Origin: Mucilaginibacter myungsuensis
Lineage (GTDB): Bacteria > Bacteroidota > Bacteroidia > Sphingobacteriales > Sphingobacteriaceae
Reading direction: 5' to 3'
NCBI RefSeq assembly: GCF_015222005.1
Contig: NZ_JADFFL010000001.1
Coordinates: 620,001-684,000 of the forward strand
DNA: 64,000 nt
Shown: positions 1 through 9,009 of the stretch, one piece after another
Layout of the letters: every line of letters starts with the position of its first letter
How positions within the stretch are numbered: the stretch's first letter is position 1
Notes under the pieces: generated by a model
Databases searched by the model: none
Seen by the model: the letters and a program-made list of their open reading frames with translations, nothing else
Told to the model about the DNA's origin: nothing
Position numbers and translations under genes: made by a program

Positions 1-817
1 CGATATCCTGCAAGCTAATACCTTGTTGCTGCATCAATGCCGCGGTTTTAGGTACTGCCAGCGGATCACTGATACCCCAATCGGCAGCAGAGTTGATCAT
101 GATACGCTCTGAACCATATTGCTTTACGATCTCGACCATACGTTGATTACCCATCTTAGTGAACGGATAAATGGTGAACGCCGCCCAAAAGCCACGGTCA
201 AGCACTTCCTTAACCGTCTCCTCGTTGTTATGATCAATGATCACCGAGTATGGGTCAAGACCTTGTTCTATGGCGATGTCCATACTGCGTTGGGTACCAC
301 GTTTTTTATCGCGATGCGGGGTGTGCACCTGTACGGGCAATCCGGCCTCTTTAGCCAGATCTAATTGCGCACGGTAATATTTCTCTTCGGCAGCGGTCTG
401 ATCATCAAAGCCGATCTCGCCTACGCCTACTACACCTTCTTTGTAAACAAATAGCGGCAATAGTTCCATCACCTGCTCGGCCAAAGCTTCGTTATTAGCC
501 TCACGCGAGTTCAGTCCGATAGTGCAATAATGTTTGATACCAAATTGCGACGAACGGAAACGCTCCCAACCGATCAGGCTGCTGTAATAATCACGAAAAC
601 TATCCAGACCCGTACGCGGCTGACCTAACCAAAAGGCGGGCTCGATCAAAGCAACCACGCCGGCATCGGCCATGGCCTGGTAATCATCCGTTGTGCGCGA
701 TGTCATGTGCACATGCGGGTCAAAAAACTTCATGCCTTTTACGGCGCTGATATCAAAGGTCTCCGGCTTGGCGTCGGATGGGTAAGGCGGGTTCTCAAAA
801 GAATGGCTGCAGCACAT
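1..817 (-). CDS. TatD-family metal-dependent hydrolase, ebo-cluster type (3' end beyond window)
   Basis: This is the N-terminal 272 residues of a TIM-barrel amidohydrolase, open at the window edge. Metal-binding signatures are visible in order: HVH near residues 35-37, a Glu in GVGEIGFDD, a His in VQVHTPHRD and another in IIDHNNEE. These fit TatD-like deoxyribonuclease/hydrolases. The ATG at 817 is the first in frame; a second Met at residue 29 just before the HVH strand is an alternative start. It follows eboA by 29 nt on the same strand, which is the arrangement of the ebo (EDB) cluster where a TatD-like hydrolase accompanies EboA. The substrate is unknown. The family call is firm; the ebo assignment rests on the neighbour. 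Confidence 0.85.
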   Translation of the reverse strand, partial: MCCSHSFENPPYPSDAKPETFDISAVKGMKFFDPHVHMTSRTTDDYQAMADAGVVALIEPAFWLGQPRTGLDSFRDYYSSLIGWERFRSSQFGIKHYCTIGLNSREANNEALAEQVMELLPLFVYKEGVVGVGEIGFDDQTAAEEKYYRAQLDLAKEAGLPVQVHTPHRDKKRGTQRSMDIAIEQGLDPYSVIIDHNNEETVKEVLDRGFWAAFTIYPFTKMGNQRMVEIVKQYGSERIMINSAADWGISDPLAVPKTAALMQQQGISLQDI

Positions 818-846
818 ATCGTTCGGTTTTAAGAATTATCTCGGTT

Positions 847-1572
847 CTAATTTAAGCTATATTGTTGTTTCAGGTCGGCAATGGCGGCGGCGCCAACTAT
901 CGGTTCAGACAGTTGCCAAAGCTCGGGCACCACGGTGCGCCCGGCAGCACCACGTTCACGGGCATGGTCAAGCAGAATGCGCACCAACTCAGGATTGTTA
1001 CGCTCTTGCAAGCCGGTGATCTGTCCAAGGTCTTTCTCAGTAAAGATCGCTTTCATCACTAATTGATTCCAGGCATCTTCAGATAGGTGTTCGCTTGGAT
1101 ATGGATTGTGGTACATGATGGCCTCTAACACAATGCCGATATTACTGCGAATACCTTCGGCACAACGTTTGATCCATGATTCAGGATAAGCCAATACGGG
1201 CAATGCGGAATATAAGGCTACCAGCTCTTTCATCTCGCCCGCCAGAAACAGGTTCTCTATCGTTTTAATATAATGCTCCTGATATTTTGCATCGGCTTGG
1301 ATAAAAAGGAATACCCTGCCTAAGCGCTCTGCCGTCCAACCAGCGATATTAAAACCCGGGCGAATGGTATTTAATTGAGCTTTTTGTTCAGACGTTATCG
1401 ACACAACAACCTTACCCGTTTTACGAGGCATCATTACAAAGGCAGCGTTGAAGGCCGCCACGTTATTAATATCGCCCTGCTTGCTTAACCAAGTCCAGGC
1501 ATCGGCTGTATTATTTTGTTGTAAGATAGCACTCAGCAATTTCCTCAGCGCCTGTACATCGTATCCGAACAT
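847..1572 (-). CDS. eboA: EboA domain-containing protein
   Basis: A 241-residue soluble, mostly helical protein with no signal peptide or membrane segment. Its composition and patterns such as RLGRVFLFIQAD and ESWIKRCAEGIRSNIGIVLEAI match the EboA family. EboA has no established biochemical activity; the ebo cluster is known from cyanobacteria, where it is needed for export of a scytonemin precursor to the periplasm, and from algal plastids and pseudomonads. Here it is the first gene of a minus-strand unit leading into the TatD-like hydrolase. The remaining expected members (a UbiA-type prenyltransferase, a dehydroquinate synthase-like protein, a TIM-barrel isomerase and a phosphatase-like protein) would lie left of the window and cannot be seen. 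Confidence 0.8.
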   Translation of the reverse strand: MFGYDVQALRKLLSAILQQNNTADAWTWLSKQGDINNVAAFNAAFVMMPRKTGKVVVSITSEQKAQLNTIRPGFNIAGWTAERLGRVFLFIQADAKYQEHYIKTIENLFLAGEMKELVALYSALPVLAYPESWIKRCAEGIRSNIGIVLEAIMYHNPYPSEHLSEDAWNQLVMKAIFTEKDLGQITGLQERNNPELVRILLDHARERGAAGRTVVPELWQLSEPIVGAAAIADLKQQYSLN

Positions 1573-1750
1573 GTTATACCTAATGGTTTATTATCATCTA
1601 CCGCACTATGCTCCTACACAGTATAGCGGCCGTAAATGTAAACAATGCATCTAATTATAGGCAAATCGCAACAGGGAAATTACCGTGATAGTGGTCACTA
1701 TTAGATTTTCTTGCGATCGATCAACAAAAGTAAGGGTGTTAATTGGCAGA

Positions 1751-1770
1751 TCCTGCAATCGATCGCAGGA
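1751..1770. terminator. Small inverted repeat downstream of the ECF sigma gene
   Basis: TCCTGC and GCAGGA arms of 6 bp flank an 8-nt loop, 7 nt past the sigma-factor stop codon. No T-run follows on the minus strand, so an intrinsic terminator is only a guess. The rest of the gap to eboA holds a second short palindrome near 1686-1699 (ATAGTG/CACTAT) that could be an operator for the ebo promoter. Confidence 0.3.
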
Positions 1771-1776
1771 CCACCA

Positions 1777-2373
1777 TTACTTAAAAAAACAACTAAAGAG
1801 GATGATCACCTTTAACGAGGTGCGCAAATGTTTCAACGCAATGGTAAGTTGATTTTCTACCGTCCGTTTGGAGATATCCAGCCGCTCGGCAATTTCGGTT
1901 ATCGACAAGTTATCACGCCGGCTCATATAATAGATCTCGCGGCAACGTTTAGGCAATTCGGTAAGGAGATGGTTTACAGTGTCGTTGATCTCGCGCTCAT
2001 CGATATTGACCTCGCCCTGATTATGCTCGTGACGACCTGAGATGGCGTAAGCAGCATCCTCGGTGTATTCATAGTCATCTACATACTGCACAGGGATGGC
2101 TTTTGCTGTTTGCCTTTTGCGGATGGCGTGATAACTGGCGGCCGTGATCACATAACTTTTAAAAGAATTTATCTTTAACTCCTGCCGTTTATTCCAAATA
2201 TTCAGGAAAATATCATGGGCTATCTCTAATGCCAATTCCTCGTCGCGTACATATTTATGGGCCACAGTGTACACTTTCAACCAGTGGCGTTCAAACAGTT
2301 GGTTGAAAGCCTGCTCGTTATCAAGTAAAATAGCCTCAAATAGTTCAGCGTCTGTCAAATTGGTGATCGGCAT
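1777..2373 (-). CDS. ECF RNA polymerase sigma-70 factor (FecI-like, PUL-associated)
   Basis: A 198-residue extracytoplasmic-function sigma factor. Region 2 lies around residues 20-85 (QAFNQLFERHWLKVY through LEIAHDIFLNIWNKR) and region 4 around 130-185, with the helix-turn-helix SITEIAERLDISKRTVENQ. It is divergent from a FecR-type anti-sigma gene that precedes a SusC/SusD pair, the standard layout for trans-envelope glycan sensing in Bacteroidota. The C-terminal tail ends in a hydrophobic stretch, VIILFSCFF, as often seen in this subfamily. It probably drives transcription of the susCD operon when released by the FecR protein. The start codon is the first Met, about 200 nt from the divergent gene. 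Confidence 0.93.
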   Translation of the reverse strand: MPITNLTDAELFEAILLDNEQAFNQLFERHWLKVYTVAHKYVRDEELALEIAHDIFLNIWNKRQELKINSFKSYVITAASYHAIRKRQTAKAIPVQYVDDYEYTEDAAYAISGRHEHNQGEVNIDEREINDTVNHLLTELPKRCREIYYMSRRDNLSITEIAERLDISKRTVENQLTIALKHLRTSLKVIILFSCFFK

Positions 2374-2581
2374 ATAATTGGGTCGGTAAAGCTATGCATT
2401 ATCATATCTTAATAACAAATTTTCGCCTATATAATTTGTCTATACATCTAAAACATCCGGTACACTAAGCTAAAATGTACAGTACGCTAAAAAATTTTTA
2501 TTTTTTTATGTGTGTTGTAACGCTATTCTGTATCTATACCTATGTAAACCCAATTATAACGTACAGCATTACAGCCATTCT

Positions 2582-3745
2582 ATGACACAGGAACAGTATC
2601 TTGCCCTTTGCGCGAAATTTTTACGCGGTGAGCATACCCCGGCAGAAGAGGCCCTGATAAAGCAATATCAGGACACTGATGGGCTGCACAACGAACACTT
2701 AGCACCATTAAGTCAAGCTGAACAGGAACGCCTGCACGATATACTATTTAATAAGCTACAGGCAAGTATGCAGGTTAATGAAGCACCTGTACGCAAGATG
2801 TTCGGATGGAAATATGCGGCCGCCGCTGCGGTATTGATCTTTGCATCGGCAGGGGTTTATTTTTTGAATAAGGATAATGCCGCCACCATCGCTCCTGCAA
2901 CACCAAAGGTTGCTGTGGTAAAAAAACATATCATCCAACCCGGGTCTAACAAAGCCATCCTTACGTTGGCCAATGGGCAAACCATCTCTTTAGATGATAC
3001 TCAAAAAGGCAATGTTAACAAACAGGGTAATCTGGCTATATCCCGTTCGGGCAATGGCATAGTGATCAACCACGATGGCGATAAAGAAACAGAAGCTGCT
3101 GCACTTGCATTAAATACCATCAGCATCCCGCGTGGTGGCAAATACAACATCACCCTGCCTGATGGTACGCAAGTTTGGCTGAACTCGGCATCGTCACTTA
3201 CCTTCCCTACTGCTTTTATAGGAAACGAGCGTAAGGTTACCCTGACCGGCGAAGCTTATTTTGAAGTGGCTAAGAATAAAGCCAAACCATTTAAGATAGA
3301 CGTGAACGGCAAACAGACCGTAGAGGTATTGGGCACGCATTTCAATATCAATGCCTATAGCGATGAGCGATCTATCCGAACCACACTTATCGAAGGCTCG
3401 GTAAAGGTTAACCATGGTTCAGGTTCTACGCTGATCAAACCCGGACAAATGGCCGTTAACAACTTGAAAGATCGGGTTACTGTCAGAGAAGCCGATGTTG
3501 ACGAAGTGATGGCCTGGAAAAATGACAACTTCATATTCAATAACGAAAATATCACATCGATCATGAAAAAAGTATCGCGCTGGTACGATGTGGACGTGAT
3601 GTACAAAGGCGATATGAGCGACGTGAATTTTGATGGCAATTACCAGCGATCCAAAGGTTTGGATGACCTGCTGACCAATATAGAATTAGTGAACAAGGTA
3701 CGCTTTGTTACCGAAGGAAGGAGGATAACGGTTATAGCTAAATAA
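2582..3745 (+). CDS. FecR-family anti-sigma factor
   Basis: The protein is 387 residues when begun at the Met of MTQEQYLALC; the reading frame stays open 72 nt upstream, but that extension is not protein-like. Order of parts: a cytoplasmic N-terminal helix-rich anti-sigma segment (1-75), one membrane helix near 77-97 (YAAAAAVLIFASAGVYFL), the periplasmic FecR domain (about 185-280; PDGTQVWLNSASSLTFP and VTLTGEAYFEVAKNK are typical), and a C-terminal DUF4974 domain (about 315-387). It holds the divergent ECF sigma inactive at the membrane until the STN domain of the downstream SusC signals substrate. The SusC gene starts 127 nt downstream. Confidence 0.93.
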   Translation: MTQEQYLALCAKFLRGEHTPAEEALIKQYQDTDGLHNEHLAPLSQAEQERLHDILFNKLQASMQVNEAPVRKMFGWKYAAAAAVLIFASAGVYFLNKDNAATIAPATPKVAVVKKHIIQPGSNKAILTLANGQTISLDDTQKGNVNKQGNLAISRSGNGIVINHDGDKETEAAALALNTISIPRGGKYNITLPDGTQVWLNSASSLTFPTAFIGNERKVTLTGEAYFEVAKNKAKPFKIDVNGKQTVEVLGTHFNINAYSDERSIRTTLIEGSVKVNHGSGSTLIKPGQMAVNNLKDRVTVREADVDEVMAWKNDNFIFNNENITSIMKKVSRWYDVDVMYKGDMSDVNFDGNYQRSKGLDDLLTNIELVNKVRFVTEGRRITVIAK

Positions 3746-3872
3746 TTACCTATTTCCCCATATCCAAAAAAAACCGAGAGTGTTGAGACCACCCCCGGCT
3801 TTAGTTCGGTCTTAGAGATCGAGCAGGATACCAATTTTCAGATCGTTAAACCAATTATTAGATCCTAAGCAA

Positions 3873-6800
3873 ATGTATAAAATTTTTACTGCACAACAGT
3901 GCAGGGAGATGCATCGTCGTATCCCTAAATTACTATTGATAATGAAACTTACCGTCATAATTATTATGGCCACCTTAATGCAGGTGAGTGCTGCCACGTT
4001 TGCGCAGCGCGTGAGTATCAATGTTAAGAATACTTCTGTTAAAGAGGTACTTAACCAACTGACCAAGCAAACCGGCTACAATTTTATTTGTGATGCCGAC
4101 GTAATAAGTTTTACCGACCCGGTTACCATTAACGCTAAAAATACCACTTTAAAAAAGGTGATAGATGAGTGTTTTGACGGCCAACCTGTCGATATCATTT
4201 TTGGAAATAACAATACGGTGGTGATCCGTAAAAAAGAGATAGCGGTGGCAGAAAAAACCGTAGCGCCGGCTGTTATCACCATAACGGGTAGGGTGACCGA
4301 TAAAAAAGGTGAGACCTTGCCCGGCGTTAGTATCCTGCTAAAAGGTACCAAAACAGGTGCGCTTACCGACATGAACGGTAGCTACAGCATCAAGGTACCT
4401 AACGGACAGAGTGTACTGGTTTTCTCGTTCGTGGGAATGGTGGCCCAAGAGATAACTGTAGGCACACAAACCGTTATAGACGTGGTACTTGCCGATGCTA
4501 CTAACACGCTGAATGACGTGGTGGTAGTTGGTTATGGTGTACAATCGCGTGCTACGGTAACTGCCGCCATTGCCAAAGTAGATGGCAAAAACATTGGCAA
4601 CCAACCGGTAAGTACCCCGGGCGAAGCCTTAGCAGGTTTGGCTGCCGGTGTGCAGGTAACATCAGATCAGGGTGCCAAGCCAGGTGCGGCCCCTACTATC
4701 CGCGTACGTGGTGTTAGCTCGTTAAGCTCGTCTAACGATCCGCTGTATGTAGTGGACGGTTACCCATTGCAAAACCCGGCCAACTTTACGCTGATCAACC
4801 CTAACGATATCGAATCGATGGAGATCTTAAAGGATGCAGCTTCGGCAGCTATCTATGGATCACGCGCGGCTAACGGTGTGGTTATTGTGACCACTAAACG
4901 TGGTAAAGCAGGTAAAACGGTTTTTTCGGCTACGGCTTATACCGGCATCCAAACTGTCGACAGATTTATCAGCGTGTTAAAGAAAGATCAGTATGTACAA
5001 CAGGTTAAAGATATTAGCCGCATACGCGGGTTAGCATACCCTACCCTGCTGGACGGCGACATATCCAACCTGCCCGATACCGACTGGCAAAAAGCGATAT
5101 TCCGCTCGGCCCCTATCAGCAACTTTGAGCTGAATGCATCGGGCGGTAGCGAAAAAGTACGCTTTAATGCCTCAGCAGGTTTCTTTAAACAACAAGGTGT
5201 TTTGATAGGTACCGACTATAGCCGTTACAGCACCCGATTGAACTTAGATGCCGACCTTGTTAAAGGTTTAAAATATGGCTTCTCGGTATCTCCGTCTTAT
5301 TCAGAGCAATTCCGCCAGCCATCATCTGGTCAAGCCAGTGGCGCGGGCGCAAACCCTGCCGATTTCCTGATCGGTGTGCCGGGGTTGGTTGCCGATCTTA
5401 ACTTACCAAGTCCGCTTAACCAGGCATTGACCTTCCAGCCTATCGTTCCGGTTTACACCGCCAATGGCGATTTCCAACAACCTTACGATCGTGCTTTAGG
5501 TTTAAACCTATCGCCTACTGCGGTGTTCTCGGCAAGTAACTTTTACAATCCGGTAGGTATCTTAAGCCAGTCTATCAACCGTTCAAGGGCTTTCCGTACG
5601 CTAAGTAATATGTTCTTAGAGTACAGCCCTTTAGCCGACCTGAAATTTAAGACCTATTTAGGTGCTACTTTAGAGAACGAGCAGGTGCATGCTTACGTTC
5701 CGGGTACTATGGCTTACAGCTCTGCCCCAAGTGCGTCTATGACCAATCCTTTATTAACAGGTATTTACGCATCAGATAACTCACGCACCAGCTTTGATTG
5801 GGTTTGGGAAAATACTGCTACTTATGATAAGCAGATAGATAAGCACCACTTTAACGTGTTAGGTCTATTTTCGGCACAAAAATATAACTCTCAGATCTAT
5901 TATACTGCCGGTGTCCCGGGTACCTTTGTTACCACTGCAGTACAAAGCCCGCTGGCATCGCCAAACACAGTTGGTGTAGAGGCTTTTGATGCTAATACAT
6001 TTGTTTCTTATGCAGGTCGTTTAACTTATGATTATGCTAAGAAATACCTTTTAACAGCCGCTGTACGTCAGGATGGTTCATCACGTTTTGGTCCAAACAA
6101 CCGTTACGCGCTGTTCCCATCATTCTCTTTAGGCTGGCGGTTAGGTCAGGAAGACTTCATCAAACCTACTTTAGAAAAACTGAAGATCAACGAGTTGAAG
6201 ATCCGCGGTGGTTATGGCCGTACAGGTAACGCCAACATTGGTAGCTTTACTTATGTTAACCAGATCGCCCTGAACAGGAACTATGCATCGGGCAGCAACC
6301 GCATCTTCGGTACACAGCAATTAGGCTTTGCAAATCCTGATCTTACTTGGGAGAAGAATGATCAGACCAGCGTTGGTATCGACCTAAGTTTCCTGAACAG
6401 CGATATCGTGTTCACGGCAGATTATTTCGACCGTACATCTGACGGTATGTTGTTAGCTAAAGCTTTACCATTGACGGTTGGTTATGCAACCACAGTTGCA
6501 TCAGGCGTATATTCTACCGCATATCAGGCCAACTTAGGTAAACTTAGTAACAAGGGTTTTGAGTTTAACTTAAACACTAACTTTAACCTTGGCGCGGTAC
6601 GCTGGAGTGCAAATGCTAACTTATCGACCTACCGTACTAAAGTATTGGATCTTGGCGGACCTTCTGCCCTGCCTGCTGTAGCAGCCATGAACGGCTGGAA
6701 CAACGTTTACCAGGTGCAAGTTGGCCAACCTTTAGGTTTAATGTATGGTTACGAGGTAGTAGGCGTATTTAAGAATGCAGCCGACCTGGCTAACAACCCT

Positions 6801-7415
6801 AAGGCAAGATCTGGCAACGTAGTAGGTGACTGGATGGTTAAAGATCAGAACGGCGACGGCGTGATCGATGTAGCTGACCGCACCGTTTTAGGTAAGGGCT
6901 TACCAGACTTTACATATGGTTTCACTAACAGTTTCGCTTATAAAAATTATGATCTGAGTATTTTGATGCAAGGCGTACAAGGCGTTAAGGTAATTAACGG
7001 TAACGATCGCCAAACCATCACCGGTAACCACAACCAAAACTCACTGACGGAGTACTATCAAAATTATTTTGATCCGGCTAACCCAACCAAGGACGTTAAG
7101 TACCCTATCCCGGCATCGGGCGGTTTTGTAAACCCGGGTAATAATTTAACCAACTACAGTGTAGAGAACGGCTCATACTTACGGGTACGTAACATCACTT
7201 TAGGTTACCGCGTGCCGGAAACGGCTTTGAAAAGGCTGTTCGTGAAGTCGGCAAGGTTATATGCTACGGCACAAAACCCGTTCCTGATCACCAAGTATTC
7301 GGGCTACAATCCCGAGGCTAACATTATGGGCAGCAACCCGATCACGCCGGGTGTAGATCAGGGTACATACCCTACCGCGCGTACGTTCATAGTTGGTGTA
7401 AATTTTGGTTTTTAA
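3873..7415 (+). CDS. SusC/RagA-family TonB-dependent outer-membrane transporter with STN signalling domain
   Basis: A 1180-residue protein. It has an N-terminal export signal (hydrophobic stretch MKLTVIIIMATLMQVSAATFA), an STN/secretin-N domain (about 45-120), a carboxypeptidase-regulatory-like beta-sandwich (about 135-215), a plug domain with SusC-type motifs (VVVGYG; VRGVSSLSSSNDPLYVVDG) and a C-terminal 22-strand-type barrel ending in VGVNFGF. It imports oligosaccharides across the outer membrane with its SusD partner, using TonB energy. The STN domain is the sensor arm seen in SusC proteins paired with FecI/FecR, which are encoded just upstream. The start is ambiguous within the first 24 codons, since MKL at residue 24 would also give a signal peptide. 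Confidence 0.96.
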   Translation: MYKIFTAQQCREMHRRIPKLLLIMKLTVIIIMATLMQVSAATFAQRVSINVKNTSVKEVLNQLTKQTGYNFICDADVISFTDPVTINAKNTTLKKVIDECFDGQPVDIIFGNNNTVVIRKKEIAVAEKTVAPAVITITGRVTDKKGETLPGVSILLKGTKTGALTDMNGSYSIKVPNGQSVLVFSFVGMVAQEITVGTQTVIDVVLADATNTLNDVVVVGYGVQSRATVTAAIAKVDGKNIGNQPVSTPGEALAGLAAGVQVTSDQGAKPGAAPTIRVRGVSSLSSSNDPLYVVDGYPLQNPANFTLINPNDIESMEILKDAASAAIYGSRAANGVVIVTTKRGKAGKTVFSATAYTGIQTVDRFISVLKKDQYVQQVKDISRIRGLAYPTLLDGDISNLPDTDWQKAIFRSAPISNFELNASGGSEKVRFNASAGFFKQQGVLIGTDYSRYSTRLNLDADLVKGLKYGFSVSPSYSEQFRQPSSGQASGAGANPADFLIGVPGLVADLNLPSPLNQALTFQPIVPVYTANGDFQQPYDRALGLNLSPTAVFSASNFYNPVGILSQSINRSRAFRTLSNMFLEYSPLADLKFKTYLGATLENEQVHAYVPGTMAYSSAPSASMTNPLLTGIYASDNSRTSFDWVWENTATYDKQIDKHHFNVLGLFSAQKYNSQIYYTAGVPGTFVTTAVQSPLASPNTVGVEAFDANTFVSYAGRLTYDYAKKYLLTAAVRQDGSSRFGPNNRYALFPSFSLGWRLGQEDFIKPTLEKLKINELKIRGGYGRTGNANIGSFTYVNQIALNRNYASGSNRIFGTQQLGFANPDLTWEKNDQTSVGIDLSFLNSDIVFTADYFDRTSDGMLLAKALPLTVGYATTVASGVYSTAYQANLGKLSNKGFEFNLNTNFNLGAVRWSANANLSTYRTKVLDLGGPSALPAVAAMNGWNNVYQVQVGQPLGLMYGYEVVGVFKNAADLANNPKARSGNVVGDWMVKDQNGDGVIDVADRTVLGKGLPDFTYGFTNSFAYKNYDLSILMQGVQGVKVINGNDRQTITGNHNQNSLTEYYQNYFDPANPTKDVKYPIPASGGFVNPGNNLTNYSVENGSYLRVRNITLGYRVPETALKRLFVKSARLYATAQNPFLITKYSGYNPEANIMGSNPITPGVDQGTYPTARTFIVGVNFGF

Positions 7416-7436
7416 TGTATTTAAAACTCAAGGATC

Positions 7437-8870
7437 ATGAAAATTAACAAACTCATTATAAGCAGCTTCGCGATATTCGCGACAATGGCCGTGCTGCCGG
7501 CCTGCAAAAAGTCCTTCGTTAACTTAACGCCTCAGGGCATTATCCCGGTAAGTACGTCATATACCACCGAGATCGATATCCGTAACGCGTTGACCGGTAC
7601 ATACAGTAGCTTACGCCCGATATATAACGAGCAATACGGCTTTGGCGAAATACCATCAGACAACGCCGAAACTTATGGCGAAAGCGAAGCACTTTACGGC
7701 GAGCAGGACAAACTTACCTGGGCGCCAACATCAACCAACCTGCAAAATGCCTGGGCCAGATATTATGCAACTATTGCCTACGCTAATATTGTATTAGGCC
7801 ATGCGGATACTCCGCCAATGAGTGATGCTAACCGTAACAGCTACAAAGCGCAGGCAAAATTTCTGCGCGCGTTGATGTACTTTAACCTGGTGCGTATGTT
7901 TGGTGGTGTACCATTGATCTTAAAAGAATTGGTTACCGAAGAGGAGGCTTACACTTACCTTCGCGCTACCCCTGCCGAAGTTTATGCACAGATAGAGAAA
8001 GATCTTACTGAGGCAGCCGCGGTATTACCTGTATCGTACACCGGGACCGATATAGGACGTGCTACCAGTATTGCTGCCAATGGTTTATTGGGTAAGGTGC
8101 TGATGTTCCAGAACAAATACACCCAGGCTGAGCCGGTATTGGCTGCCGTTGCTGCTACGTCAGGTACGTTGCTGCCTTTTGATCAGGTGTTCGGGTTAGG
8201 TAAGGATAATAGCCGCGAGTTCATCTTCTCTGTTCAATACCTGTCTGGTGGTTACAGCGAGGGCAACACCTTTGCAAGGAGCTTTGTTCCGCAGCCATCA
8301 GGTACTACCATTACCACCTTCGTTACCGGTAATAGCAATAACTCAGGTACGCGTAACTTGTACAATGCATTCGAGACGGGCGATAACCGCTTAACCACAT
8401 CGATAGGTACATACGCTTCGGGCACGCTGAACTATTATTACGCTAAAAAATTCGTTTACTCAAGCGTTATTGGTACCAGCGAAGGTGATAACGACTGGCC
8501 GGTATTGCGTTACGGCGATGTGATCTTACTATATGCAGAAGCATTGAATGAGAACGGTAAAACCACCGAAGCATTGACTCAACTTAACCTGGTACGCACA
8601 CGTGCAGGTTTGGTTGGCCGCACCGGTTTATTACAAGCCGCAGCCCGCACTGCCATCCGTAACGAAAGACGCATCGAACTGGCTTTTGAAGCAGAACGCT
8701 GGTTCGATCTGATACGTTGGAATACTTATGTAGAGGTAATGACGGCTTTTAAAGCCGGTGGATCTGCCAACGGTACTATCGGTGCTATCACCACCACGCT
8801 CAACTTGTTCCCGATCCCATTGCGTGAAAGGCAGTTGAACCCAAGATTGACACAAAACCCGGGTTATTAA
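7437..8870 (+). CDS. SusD/RagB-family glycan-binding outer-membrane lipoprotein
   Basis: A 477-residue surface lipoprotein. The signal sequence ends in the lipobox LPAC (Cys about residue 23), followed by the SusD-like N-terminal region (FVNLTPQGIIPVSTSYTTEIDIRNALTGTY) and the TPR-bearing C-terminal half. The family-typical C-terminal segment is RNERRIELAFEAERWFDLIRW, then PIPLRERQLNPRLTQNPGY. It forms the lid on the SusC barrel and captures substrate. It starts 21 nt after susC and is clearly cotranscribed with it. A strong hairpin follows, so the downstream glycosidases may be read at a lower level. Confidence 0.96.
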   Translation: MKINKLIISSFAIFATMAVLPACKKSFVNLTPQGIIPVSTSYTTEIDIRNALTGTYSSLRPIYNEQYGFGEIPSDNAETYGESEALYGEQDKLTWAPTSTNLQNAWARYYATIAYANIVLGHADTPPMSDANRNSYKAQAKFLRALMYFNLVRMFGGVPLILKELVTEEEAYTYLRATPAEVYAQIEKDLTEAAAVLPVSYTGTDIGRATSIAANGLLGKVLMFQNKYTQAEPVLAAVAATSGTLLPFDQVFGLGKDNSREFIFSVQYLSGGYSEGNTFARSFVPQPSGTTITTFVTGNSNNSGTRNLYNAFETGDNRLTTSIGTYASGTLNYYYAKKFVYSSVIGTSEGDNDWPVLRYGDVILLYAEALNENGKTTEALTQLNLVRTRAGLVGRTGLLQAAARTAIRNERRIELAFEAERWFDLIRWNTYVEVMTAFKAGGSANGTIGAITTTLNLFPIPLRERQLNPRLTQNPGY

Positions 8871-8878
8871 TTTCCGGG

Positions 8879-8911
8879 AACCGGTAGCCATCACTTTAAT
8901 GGCTACCGGTT
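8879..8911 (+). terminator. Perfect 13-bp hairpin between susD and GH92
   Basis: Two perfectly complementary 13-nt arms (AACCGGTAGCCAT and its complement) flank a 7-nt loop, 8 nt after the susD stop. No T-run follows, so it may act as a partial terminator or an mRNA 3'-end stabiliser within the operon rather than a full stop. Confidence 0.6.
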
Positions 8912-9009
8912 AAGAATTTGGTTTATAAAGGTTGCCACCGGGGCTGCGGGCGAGCTGCGGCCCCCATGTGGTTTTCTTTTTACACCGCTCATTTTAAATA
9001 CCGAACGAT

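Noticed and set aside
2510..2581. A 24-codon N-terminal extension of the FecR-type protein
   Set aside because: It is Cys- and Tyr-rich and unlike FecR N-termini; the Met at 2582 begins the normal sequence.
3746..3872. Possible terminator or attenuator between fecR and susC
   Set aside because: An A-run and a C-rich patch are present but no stable stem could be drawn by eye.
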